Origin: Flavobacteriales bacterium
GTDB taxonomy: Bacteria; Bacteroidota; Bacteroidia; Flavobacteriales_D; Crocinitomicaceae
Assembly: GCA_947458985.1 (NCBI GenBank)
Contig: CANHBA010000032.1
Coordinates: forward strand, 1-15,646
Length of the DNA stretch: 15,646 nucleotides
Reading direction: 5' to 3'
Below the pieces are notes generated by a model, which saw only the letters and a list, made by a program, of their open reading frames with translations, was not told the origin of the DNA and made no database searches. Of the stretch, positions 7,756 to 14,345 are shown in pieces. Within the stretch, counting starts at the first letter, position 1. Each line of letters opens with the position of its first letter. The translations under genes and the position numbers were made by a program.

Positions 7756-8615
7756 ATGCCGAAGTTACGAAGTTTCGTTAAGCTGCCTTGAAAGAAATTG
7801 CCATCGACGTAGGACGCTATGCCGTGTACGACCATTTTTTCTGAAAATTGATAAAAGGTCCAAGGCAAATGAGCTACTTTATGGTGCGGGCCATACGATG
7901 CAATCCAAAGTGGATAGCCGTTAATGCTCCCCTTCAAGTAACGTTCATAAAAAAAGCGACCCGTATAAACAATAGGTTTGCAGTGGTAATGATTTTCAAC
8001 GATGCGCAGCCAGTTCTGCACACCTTTGCGCAAATTAGCAGGCCCAAGCGGAGACATGTGCTCGATATCTAGAACCGGCGGAAAGTCACCCTTCACAAGG
8101 CGGACATGCGCTATGAAATTATTGGCTTGTTCTGTGGAGTTTTCAAACGGGCGGTAATAATGGTAAGCGCCTCTTTGTAAGCCCACTCTTGCAAGAGCCT
8201 CCCAATTATGTAGAAATTGTATGTCTTGTCCATTTCGACCCATAGTTGCTCTGGCAATTGCAAAACGCAACGGATGCTTGGTCAGCAAAACTTCGTCCCA
8301 ATTGATATGACCCTGATATTGCGACACATCAATACCAAAACAATATGTTTGGTCGTCGGCAAGGGAAGTTTCTGAAAGGGTTTCAACGGTGTTGTTGCGC
8401 AAGACCGGCCGAAGTAAGTCGCTGCGGTCATAGAAGCGGATAAATACAAATACATATCCAATAAAACCAAGTGCCAAAAGCCATGGTAAATATGGTTTTT
8501 TTTTACGCCACTTCTTTTTGGTCCAAACTAAGACAAGCGCCAAAACCAAAAATACCCCCAATACATATTGGGGATGATTGAGCAACCATAAAACGATATT
8601 GCGCAGCAAGGACAT
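7752..8615 (-). CDS. membrane-anchored GH25 family lysozyme
   Basis: 287 residues from the ATG at 8615. Glycoside hydrolase family 25 enzymes cleave the beta-1,4 bond between N-acetylmuramic acid and N-acetylglucosamine in peptidoglycan. The GH25 domain spans ~90-285: FGIDVSQYQG (Asp96), FAIARATMGRNGQD, GAYHYYRPFEN, and VLDIEH with the acid pair Asp183 and Glu185, then IVYTGRFFYERYL, PLWIASYG, WTFYQFSE and a late VDGNFF. Before it, two hydrophobic helices (~16-32 and ~43-60) with a Lys-rich link form a hairpin anchor, leaving the enzyme probably periplasmic. A GTG at 8639 would add eight residues and overlap the LRR gene; the ATG lies 11 bases after that stop. Its stop overlaps the next gene. 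It is probably a self-acting wall-remodelling enzyme rather than a phage endolysin, since no phage genes are nearby. Confidence 0.92.
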   Translation of the reverse strand: MSLLRNIVLWLLNHPQYVLGVFLVLALVLVWTKKKWRKKKPYLPWLLALGFIGYVFVFIRFYDRSDLLRPVLRNNTVETLSETSLADDQTYCFGIDVSQYQGHINWDEVLLTKHPLRFAIARATMGRNGQDIQFLHNWEALARVGLQRGAYHYYRPFENSTEQANNFIAHVRLVKGDFPPVLDIEHMSPLGPANLRKGVQNWLRIVENHYHCKPIVYTGRFFYERYLKGSINGYPLWIASYGPHHKVAHLPWTFYQFSEKMVVHGIASYVDGNFFQGSLTKLRNFGI

Positions 8616-8626
8616 AGGCAAAGATA

Positions 8627-9193
8627 CTAATCCAAACACTTACATGGCGGATCAATCAGCACTTTCGTTTGGGGCAAGCGCGCCATCAATTGCTTAGCAA
8701 AAATGGTTCCGTACATCACGCCTTCAATATTAAGTACTTTGAGTGCTGGAAGTAAGAAAATACCCTCGCCAAATTTTTCAATGCCATTTGCATACAGATC
8801 TAAATATTCAAGAGCTTGGAGATCTGCAATTTGTTCGGGAAGCAAGGTGATTTGATTTCTATCTAAATGTAGCGTTTTCAAAAGAGGGAGTTGACAAATT
8901 ACCAGTGGAAAATTTTCAAATTTATTTCGACCCAAATTGAGTTTTTCGAGCTGAGCAAAAGTTTGAAATGCTTGGGGTAAGGAACTGAACTTATTTTTGG
9001 AGAGGTCCAAGTCTTTCAAGTTTGTAAATTGAAATATTTCCAAGGGAAGGCTATCCCACTTTTGGCCCGAACAATCTAAATTCATTACGTTTTTTGGGTC
9101 TAGTTTGAGTGCTTCTTCCCATTTGATGCCTTGGGAGAAAACCTGGCTAAAAACCAATAAATAGCACAAAACAACAATAGCGCGAATAGACAT
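8627..9193 (-). CDS. secreted leucine-rich repeat protein
   Basis: 188 residues from the ATG at 9193, chosen because it puts a good signal peptide at the very start (MSIRAIVVLCYLLVFSQVFSQG). An ATG at 9247 would add 18 residues ahead of it. The body is a small leucine-rich repeat array with four exact 23-residue units plus flanking partial units, pattern LxxLxLxxNxfxxLPxxixxL (for example LKDLDLSKNKFSSLP). The protein ends in PPCKCLD. LRR domains bind proteins or other ligands; the ligand is unknown. It is probably exported to the periplasm or outer membrane. It appears to be the first gene of the long minus-strand run, with the GH25 lysozyme starting 11 bases after its stop. No strong promoter is visible in front; a TACCTTCG lies only a few bases before the ATG. 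Confidence 0.88.
   Translation of the reverse strand: MSIRAIVVLCYLLVFSQVFSQGIKWEEALKLDPKNVMNLDCSGQKWDSLPLEIFQFTNLKDLDLSKNKFSSLPQAFQTFAQLEKLNLGRNKFENFPLVICQLPLLKTLHLDRNQITLLPEQIADLQALEYLDLYANGIEKFGEGIFLLPALKVLNIEGVMYGTIFAKQLMARLPQTKVLIDPPCKCLD
8744..9019 (-). repeat. four tandem 69-bp units encoding 23-residue LRRs
   Basis: Within the LRR gene, four consecutive units of exactly 23 codons (residues 59-150 counted from the ATG at 9193) share Leu at positions 1, 4 and 6, Asn at 9 and, in three of them, Pro near position 15. The conservation is at protein level; the DNA units have diverged, so this is an old repeat, not a recent expansion. Confidence 0.8.
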
Positions 9194-9279
9194 AAGAACG
9201 AAGGTATAAAAAATAAATTCTTGCCCACACTTGTAATTATTGTACATTTAACAATATCTAAACCTATTACTGCTCCAAA
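9194..9279. other. divergent intergenic region (86 bp)
   Basis: This AT-rich gap separates the minus-strand LRR gene from the plus-strand T9SS cargo gene. It must hold promoters for both if the LRR gene starts its own transcript. I see a reasonable plus-strand promoter (listed separately) and no convincing minus-strand one. No strong inverted repeat was seen. Confidence 0.6.
9221..9250 (+). promoter_or_regulatory. candidate Bacteroidota-type promoter for the T9SS cargo gene
   Basis: A TTG at 9221-9223 is followed after 19 bases by TACATTTA (9243-9250). This matches the Bacteroidota sigma-factor pattern TTG-N(about 19)-TAnnTTTG except for the last base. The predicted start site (about 9256) leaves a leader of about 24 bases before the ATG at 9280. 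Short degenerate motifs occur by chance in AT-rich DNA, so this is tentative. Confidence 0.4.
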
Positions 9280-10605
9280 ATGAGACTACTTTTTACCTTA
9301 CTTCTTGCGTTTTCAACACAATTATTATTAGCGCAAGCAGGCCCCATAGATTTTGAACCAAATGGATTTGGCGCCAATTGGGCCTGGACTACCTTCGAAA
9401 ATGGCCCTAATGCACCACTAGAAATCATTGCCAATCCGAACCCCAGTGGAATCAATACGTCAAGTACGGTAAGTAAATTTGTAGCGTTGGTCAATGGTGC
9501 GCCATGGGCAGGCTTTGAATCAGTCCACGGACAAGGCATTGGCATTTTCAATCTCACTGCTGCCAATTGTCAAATCAAAATGATGGTATATAAATCGGTT
9601 ATTAGCAATGTTGGGCTCAAATTTGCAACACCATCAGGGGCCTCCTCAGGTGAAATTCTCGTGAGTAACACTGTCGTTAACCAATGGGAAGAACTTACTT
9701 TTAACTTCACCAACGTGCTCAGTAATCCTACTTCGACAGGAATAGATCAAATCATCATCTTTCCAGATTTTGGCCAACGATCAGATAATAACATTTGTTA
9801 CATAGACAACATCAAGTTTTCCAACCAAGACGGCTCGCAAAGTGCAGCCCCGATGGTAGCCGCACCCACTCCAACTTATCCTGTAGCAGCCGTGATCTCG
9901 ATGTTTAGCAATCCTTATACAAATGTGAGCGTAGATACTTGGCAAGCTCCGTGGTCGAGTGCTCAGGTAACAGATTTACAGATTCAAGGAAATGATACCA
10001 AGCGCTATAGCGCCATGAATTTTGCTGGCATCGAAGTGCTTGGTGGCAATCAGCTAGACCTCACTAACATGACTCACTTTCGCATAGATTATTGGACGGC
10101 TAATATGAATCCGTTTAAGGTCAAACTAGTTGATTTCGGCAACAACGGGCAATATGCAGGAGGCGACGACAGCGAAAGCGAATTGAGTTTTCAGCCTGTT
10201 GCGCAAACCTGGAACACTTTGGAGATTCCGCTCACGCAATTCACCGGACTCAATAGCCTGAGTCATTTTTCTCAGCTCATTTTATCTGGAGAACCTGCAG
10301 GAACAGGCGTTGTGTTTGTCGATAACGTTTTATTTTTTGATGAAAGTCAGACAGGTATAGAAACCACAGCAGTAAACCCTGTACTTTTAGCTCCGAATCC
10401 TTGTGACGATGTACTCCAAATAAAAGGAAAAGAGCCGATCAGCTCAATCGAAATTTATAACGCGCTCGGACAACAATTGCTGTCGGTAACTTGCAACCAA
10501 AACGAAGTGAGTGTTCCTACGACACAATTAACTAGCGGAATTTATATGGTAAAAATCAAGACCCAGAATGGTCTTGGCCAACAGTTTAAAATCCAGAAAA
10601 ATTAA
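9280..10605 (+). CDS. T9SS type A sorting domain protein with two jelly-roll-like, carbohydrate-binding-like domains
   Basis: 441 residues. A signal peptide covers ~1-20 (MRLLFTLLLAFS, then LLLAQA). Domain A (~22-183) runs from IDFEPNGFGANWAWTTFENG through WAGFESVHG to DNICYIDNIKF. Domain B (~190-353) runs from APTPTYPVAAVISMFSN through VDTWQAPWSSA and GNDTKRYSAMNFAGIE to GTGVVFVDNVLFF. Both show the beta-sandwich pattern of carbohydrate-binding-like modules that occur in Bacteroidota secreted proteins, often beside glycoside hydrolases; both end in a 'DN' strand and may be distant duplicates. The C-terminus (~368-441) is a T9SS type A sorting domain: APNPCDDVLQI, IYNALGQ, SGIYMVKI. No catalytic domain is visible, so the likely role is surface attachment or glycan binding (inferred). 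It is alone on this strand; its TAA overlaps the ribF stop within TTAA. Confidence 0.9.
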   Translation: MRLLFTLLLAFSTQLLLAQAGPIDFEPNGFGANWAWTTFENGPNAPLEIIANPNPSGINTSSTVSKFVALVNGAPWAGFESVHGQGIGIFNLTAANCQIKMMVYKSVISNVGLKFATPSGASSGEILVSNTVVNQWEELTFNFTNVLSNPTSTGIDQIIIFPDFGQRSDNNICYIDNIKFSNQDGSQSAAPMVAAPTPTYPVAAVISMFSNPYTNVSVDTWQAPWSSAQVTDLQIQGNDTKRYSAMNFAGIEVLGGNQLDLTNMTHFRIDYWTANMNPFKVKLVDFGNNGQYAGGDDSESELSFQPVAQTWNTLEIPLTQFTGLNSLSHFSQLILSGEPAGTGVVFVDNVLFFDESQTGIETTAVNPVLLAPNPCDDVLQIKGKEPISSIEIYNALGQQLLSVTCNQNEVSVPTTQLTSGIYMVKIKTQNGLGQQFKIQKN

Positions 10606-11537
10606 GACTTTTGGAAGTAGGCTCTTACGGCCAACTCGTCTTTATTGAGTTGTGCTTTGAGCGCCTCGAGGTTTTCAAACTTCTGTTCTGAACGCATGCG
10701 CTCATGTAAGCAAAGGGCTAGATACGCTTCGTAAATATCTGATTGAAAATCGAAGAAATGCACTTCTATTTTGCGTTCGATTTTAGCTTCTTTAATTGTT
10801 GGACGCCAGCCGATATTCATCATGCCGTATAGGGTGCGACCTTCAAATTCACTAGAAACCGCATATACGCCATCGGCTGGCAGGATTTTTTCGGTTTCTG
10901 TGAGTTGAACGTTGGCTGTAGGAAAGCCTATGCTACGGCCATTTTGCAAACCGCGCGATACAAAACCCGAGACTTGATACGGCTGACCTAAATACGCATT
11001 CGCTTGCGCTATCTGACCTTGTTCAATTGCTTTTCGGATTTTTGAAGAACTGATATAGACTTCGTCAATTTGCTCGACCGGGATTTCTTTGACTTCAAAA
11101 CAGCCTTTGGCTTCATAGCTGCGCAAAAATGCAAGATTGCCTTGGCGATCATGACCAAACTGGTGGTCATAGCCGATAATGACGCTGTAGGCATTTAATC
11201 CTTTGATCAGGATCTCTTCTACAAATTGAGCGGCTGTTTGCTGCGCAAATGCTTCACTGAATTCGAGCACTACTAAGTGGTCTAGGCCAATTGCAGCCAA
11301 ACGGGCCAACTTTTCCTCTTGGGTTTGGATGAGGCCTAAAGGTTGGTCTGGAAACAAAACGCGGCGGGGGTGCGGATGAAAAGTCAGTAGTACAGAAGCC
11401 AAACCAAGTTGTTTGGCTTCAGCACATACCGTTTCTAAAATTTTTTGGTGACCTAAATGCAGGCCGTCGAAGGTCCCGATGGTGAGGACCGTTTTTTGTT
11501 GCGTTGGAAAAGTTGCTAGTTGCTTATGTAGCTGCAT
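10602..11537 (-). CDS. ribF: bifunctional riboflavin kinase / FAD synthetase
   Basis: 311 residues, standard for bacterial RibF, which phosphorylates riboflavin to FMN and then adenylylates it to FAD. The N-terminal FAD synthetase (nucleotidyltransferase) domain shows TIGTFDGLHLGHQ (HxGH-type site at ~27-30), TFHPHPRRVLFP, IIGYDHQFGHDRQG and YISSSKIRKAI (161-171). The C-terminal riboflavin kinase domain shows GRSIGFPTANV (200-210), DGVYAV, GMMNIGWRPT and IEVHFFDF, with the likely catalytic base Glu258. All motifs are intact. The start ATG overlaps the queA stop by one base (TAATG), a classic coupling arrangement, so ribF is probably translated from the queA message. The stop overlaps the convergent T9SS gene's stop. 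Confidence 0.97.
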   Translation of the reverse strand: MQLHKQLATFPTQQKTVLTIGTFDGLHLGHQKILETVCAEAKQLGLASVLLTFHPHPRRVLFPDQPLGLIQTQEEKLARLAAIGLDHLVVLEFSEAFAQQTAAQFVEEILIKGLNAYSVIIGYDHQFGHDRQGNLAFLRSYEAKGCFEVKEIPVEQIDEVYISSSKIRKAIEQGQIAQANAYLGQPYQVSGFVSRGLQNGRSIGFPTANVQLTETEKILPADGVYAVSSEFEGRTLYGMMNIGWRPTIKEAKIERKIEVHFFDFQSDIYEAYLALCLHERMRSEQKFENLEALKAQLNKDELAVRAYFQKS

Positions 11538-12595
11538 TAGATAATCAGCATAGCGTCTCCGTAAGAATAGAAACGGTACTTTTCTCTGACCGCTTCTTCA
11601 TAAGCTTTGTGCATGAGTTCATGACCCATAAAGGCGGAAATCATCATGAGCAAAGTGGAGAGCGGCGTGTGGAAATTGGTAATGAGGCTATCTGCAATAC
11701 TGAATTCGTAAGGCGGGAAGATAAATTTGTTGGTCCAGCCGTTGTATGGTTTGAGCATGCCATCTGTAGAAACAGATGTTTCGATCGAACGCATTGATGT
11801 TGTGCCGATTGCACAAACTCGACGCTTGTTGCGCTTCGCATCGTTCACCATTTCAACTGCGTCTTCAGGAATGATGACTTGTTCGGAATCCATTTTGTGT
11901 TTGGTGAGGTCTTCTACCTCAACAGAACGAAAAGTACCGAGGCCAACATGAAGGGTGAGTTCGGCAAAATTGATGCCTTTGAGCTCTAAACGCTTGAGCA
12001 ATTGCTTAGAAAAATGCAAACCTGCCGTTGGCGCAGCTACAGCACCTTCTACACTTGCAAATACAGTTTGATAACGCTCTTCGTCTTCTGGCTCGACCTC
12101 TCTTTTGATGTATTTTGGAAGTGGTGTTTCACCAAGCTCAGTGATTTTGGCCTTGAATTCTTCGTAAGGGCCATCGAATAAGAAACGAAGCGTACGGCCT
12201 CTTGATGTTGTGTTGTCAATGACCTCAGCAACTAAAGAGTCGTCTTCGCCAAAATAAAGTTTATTGCCGATACGGATTTTGCGGGCTGGATCTACGAGTA
12301 CATCCCAAAGTAGGCTCTCACGGTTGAGCTCGCGCAATAAAAAGACTTCGATTTTGGCACCAGTTTTTTCCTTATTGCCGTACATACGTGCAGGGAAAAC
12401 GCGGGTGTTGTTACGGATCATGACATCGCCTTCTTCAAAATAATCGAGCACATCGCGAAACATTTTGTGTTCTATGAGGCCGGTAGCGCGGTGCACAACC
12501 ATTAGACGGCATTCGTCGCGGTTTTCTTCTGGATAATTGGCGATTAATTCTTCAGGAAGATTGAAGTCAAAATCTGAAAGTTTCATTTTGCTCAT
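11537..12595 (-). CDS. queA: S-adenosylmethionine:tRNA ribosyltransferase-isomerase
   Basis: 352 residues, normal for QueA, which transfers and isomerises the ribosyl part of S-adenosylmethionine onto preQ1 in tRNA, giving epoxyqueuosine at the wobble position of GUN-anticodon tRNAs. Family landmarks are in order: KLSDFDFNLPEELIANYPE at the start, RNNTRVFPARMYG (61-73), ERYQTVFA with GAVAAPTAGLHF (~173-195), LTLHVGLGTFRSV (~213-225), GTTSMRSIE (264-272), LITNFHTPLSTLLMM (304-318) and YRFYSYGDAMLI at the end. The ATG at 12595 is used; a second ATG three codons on (12586) is equally possible. A strong promoter candidate lies about 36-67 bases upstream. The rest of the queuosine pathway is not in the window. 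Confidence 0.97.
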   Translation of the reverse strand: MSKMKLSDFDFNLPEELIANYPEENRDECRLMVVHRATGLIEHKMFRDVLDYFEEGDVMIRNNTRVFPARMYGNKEKTGAKIEVFLLRELNRESLLWDVLVDPARKIRIGNKLYFGEDDSLVAEVIDNTTSRGRTLRFLFDGPYEEFKAKITELGETPLPKYIKREVEPEDEERYQTVFASVEGAVAAPTAGLHFSKQLLKRLELKGINFAELTLHVGLGTFRSVEVEDLTKHKMDSEQVIIPEDAVEMVNDAKRNKRRVCAIGTTSMRSIETSVSTDGMLKPYNGWTNKFIFPPYEFSIADSLITNFHTPLSTLLMMISAFMGHELMHKAYEEAVREKYRFYSYGDAMLII

Positions 12596-12680
12596 AGGAC
12601 CATTTTTTAATCCCTTCTCTTAGGGGAGCGCAAAGATACAACATCAAGACCCCCTCTGTCAAGTATTTGAGCAACTATTT
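12596..12680. other. intergenic region between the MBOAT gene and queA (85 bp)
   Basis: It holds the queA promoter candidate and a small hairpin (TCCC/GGGA arms at 12624-12627 and 12611-12614, 9-base loop) followed by an A-rich stretch in the predicted queA leader. No convincing intrinsic terminator for the MBOAT gene is visible: there is a G-run but no stable stem with a U-tract. Confidence 0.6.
12631..12662 (-). promoter_or_regulatory. candidate Bacteroidota-type promoter for queA-ribF
   Basis: On the minus strand, TATCTTTG (12638 down to 12631) is a full match to the -7 consensus TAnnTTTG. Upstream, after 21 bases, is TTG at 12662-12660, part of TTGACA, giving a plausible -33 element. The start site would fall near 12625, leaving a leader of about 30 bases. 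This is the best promoter match in the window. It implies queA-ribF is transcribed separately from the SGNH-MBOAT pair. Confidence 0.6.
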
Positions 12681-14342
12681 CTAAAACTGAAAGTAAACGA
12701 ACGCTTTAAAGGTATCTGAAACGGCCTGATACATGATGAAAACAGCAAATGCAAACGTGAGGGCCTGCAGCGGCATTGGCCACTTCGAGAAGAACAATAC
12801 GGTTTGATCTTTCCACTTTTGGGGTAGCCAATGACTCACAAACCCAAGTATGATCAACCAAAATACCAATTGGAAATTGTTCCAAACTTTCCACCAGATA
12901 GCCACTGACCAATCAAATTGGGAGGTAATTATCGTTAGGAATTGCAGCGGCTGCTCAGGTTCAGGTAAGCGAAACCAAATGCGCGTAAAAGTAATGAAGG
13001 TGAGCGTTAGGGTGATGCGCCAAACGCGAATGACCCACGAATTGCTTTTTTCATAAGGACTGATGCGTTTCCAATAATTGTAGAGCACCAAAGCGGCTCC
13101 GTTCATGGCGCCCCAAATCACAAAATTCTGACTGGCTCCGTGCCACAAACCACCTACGATCATGGTGATGAGCAAGTTGAGGTCGCGCACAGCAAAAGTG
13201 CGGAATGCCTTCCAAAATTGCCATAAAAGCAAATAAACAACCAGCAAAATACCATAGGTATACCAGAGCTCAACCCAACCGGTAATAAAATATAAAAAGC
13301 CAAGGATGACCGCCGTCATGATGGTTGTACCCCAAGTACCTTTTTGGTTGCCTCCGAGTGGAATGTAGAGGTAGTCGCGGAGCCAAGAACCCAATGATTT
13401 ATGCCAACGGCGCCAGAAATCTGCAACCGACACCGATTTATAGGGTGAATTGAAATTCTCGAGCAAATTGAAACCCATTAACTTCGACACGCCAATAGCC
13501 ATATCGGTGTAACCCGAAAAGTCAGCATAAATCTGCAAAGAATAGGCAAACATGGCAATGAGCCCAACAAAACCCGGATAAGCACCAGGGCTATCGAGTA
13601 CTTTATCTATGAAGTGAACAGCGATGTAATCAGCAAAAACCAATTTTTTGAGCAAGCCTTTTCCAATCATCCAAAGCGCCCAGGAAAATTCATATTTACT
13701 GAGTTGATAAGGCTGATGAATTTGAGGAATAAAATCGCGAGCGCGTACAATTGGCCCTGCAATCAAATGCGGAAAATAAGTGACATAAAAAGCGTAGTCG
13801 AAGAAGTTCTTGGCTGCAGGAATTTCCTTGCGGGATATATCGACGAGATACGAAATATTGTGAAAGGTAAAAAAGGAAACCCCAATAGGCACAAGTATTT
13901 TATCGACAAAACTGCCTTTCCCGAACCATTCATTTCCGATAACTGCGAACTGATTGGCCACGTTGTAGTCCGTGCCAAACTGGGCATTAAAGGCATCGGT
14001 AAAAAAGTAAGCGTATTTGAAATAAAACAAGCCCAATAAGTTGACAACTAAACCTAAAATGAGCATAAACTTACCCGACTTAAGTCCCTCTTTTGCCTGA
14101 ACGCCCCTGCCTATCAGGTAATTGAATAAAAGCATGAATGCCAAAAGCAAGACGAAGTTTCCAGATGTCTTGAAATAAAAGAAAAGGCTAACTGCAGTCA
14201 AGAAGATGCTGCGCATTAAATAGCGCTTATGAATCAGTGCAAAGACAGCCATTACGGCTAAGAAAAATAACCAAAAATCGAGTCTTGTAAAGAGCAGACT
14301 TTCTTGTTGCTGCCAAGAGAATATTTCGTGTATGCGGTTCAT
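12681..14342 (-). CDS. MBOAT family membrane-bound O-acyltransferase (AlgI/PatA-like)
   Basis: A 553-residue polytopic inner-membrane protein of the MBOAT family that moves acyl groups (typically acetyl) across the membrane for transfer to extracytoplasmic glycans. Signatures in order: VPIGVSFFTFHNISYLVDI (~151-169), YFPHLIAGPIVRARDFIPQ (~189-207), YADFSGYTDMAIG (~272-284), NSPYKSVSVADFWRRWHKSLGSWLRDYLYIPLGGN (from ~298; conserved His314), and the catalytic-site GGLWHGASQNFVIWG with His401. It is longer than AlgI-type proteins (~470-500), partly because of a ~45-residue hydrophobic insert (~340-385) between GGNQKG and the LITM-GGLWHG motif; I recall similar inserts in other Bacteroidota homologues. 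It starts 3 bases after the SGNH hydrolase stop, so they probably act together. The acceptor (peptidoglycan, capsule or other glycan) is not shown. Confidence 0.93.
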   Translation of the reverse strand: MNRIHEIFSWQQQESLLFTRLDFWLFFLAVMAVFALIHKRYLMRSIFLTAVSLFFYFKTSGNFVLLLAFMLLFNYLIGRGVQAKEGLKSGKFMLILGLVVNLLGLFYFKYAYFFTDAFNAQFGTDYNVANQFAVIGNEWFGKGSFVDKILVPIGVSFFTFHNISYLVDISRKEIPAAKNFFDYAFYVTYFPHLIAGPIVRARDFIPQIHQPYQLSKYEFSWALWMIGKGLLKKLVFADYIAVHFIDKVLDSPGAYPGFVGLIAMFAYSLQIYADFSGYTDMAIGVSKLMGFNLLENFNSPYKSVSVADFWRRWHKSLGSWLRDYLYIPLGGNQKGTWGTTIMTAVILGFLYFITGWVELWYTYGILLVVYLLLWQFWKAFRTFAVRDLNLLITMIVGGLWHGASQNFVIWGAMNGAALVLYNYWKRISPYEKSNSWVIRVWRITLTLTFITFTRIWFRLPEPEQPLQFLTIITSQFDWSVAIWWKVWNNFQLVFWLIILGFVSHWLPQKWKDQTVLFFSKWPMPLQALTFAFAVFIMYQAVSDTFKAFVYFQF

Positions 14343-14345
14343 ATT

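Noticed and set aside
7752..8615. Phage endolysin or prophage remnant
   Set aside because: GH25 enzymes are common in phages, but this one has a membrane hairpin and no holin, structural or integrase gene is nearby; the neighbours are core genes.
12596..12630. preQ1-I riboswitch in the queA leader
   Set aside because: A short stem followed by an A-rich tail recalls its layout and queA is a queuosine gene, but the loop is only about 9 bases and lacks the conserved loop bases that contact the ligand.
12640..12680. Intrinsic terminator after the MBOAT gene
   Set aside because: There is a G-rich run but no stable stem followed by a T-tract on the minus strand.
13614..14039. 141-codon open frame antisense to the MBOAT gene
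   Set aside because: It overlaps conserved MBOAT motifs on the other strand and shows no domain of its own.
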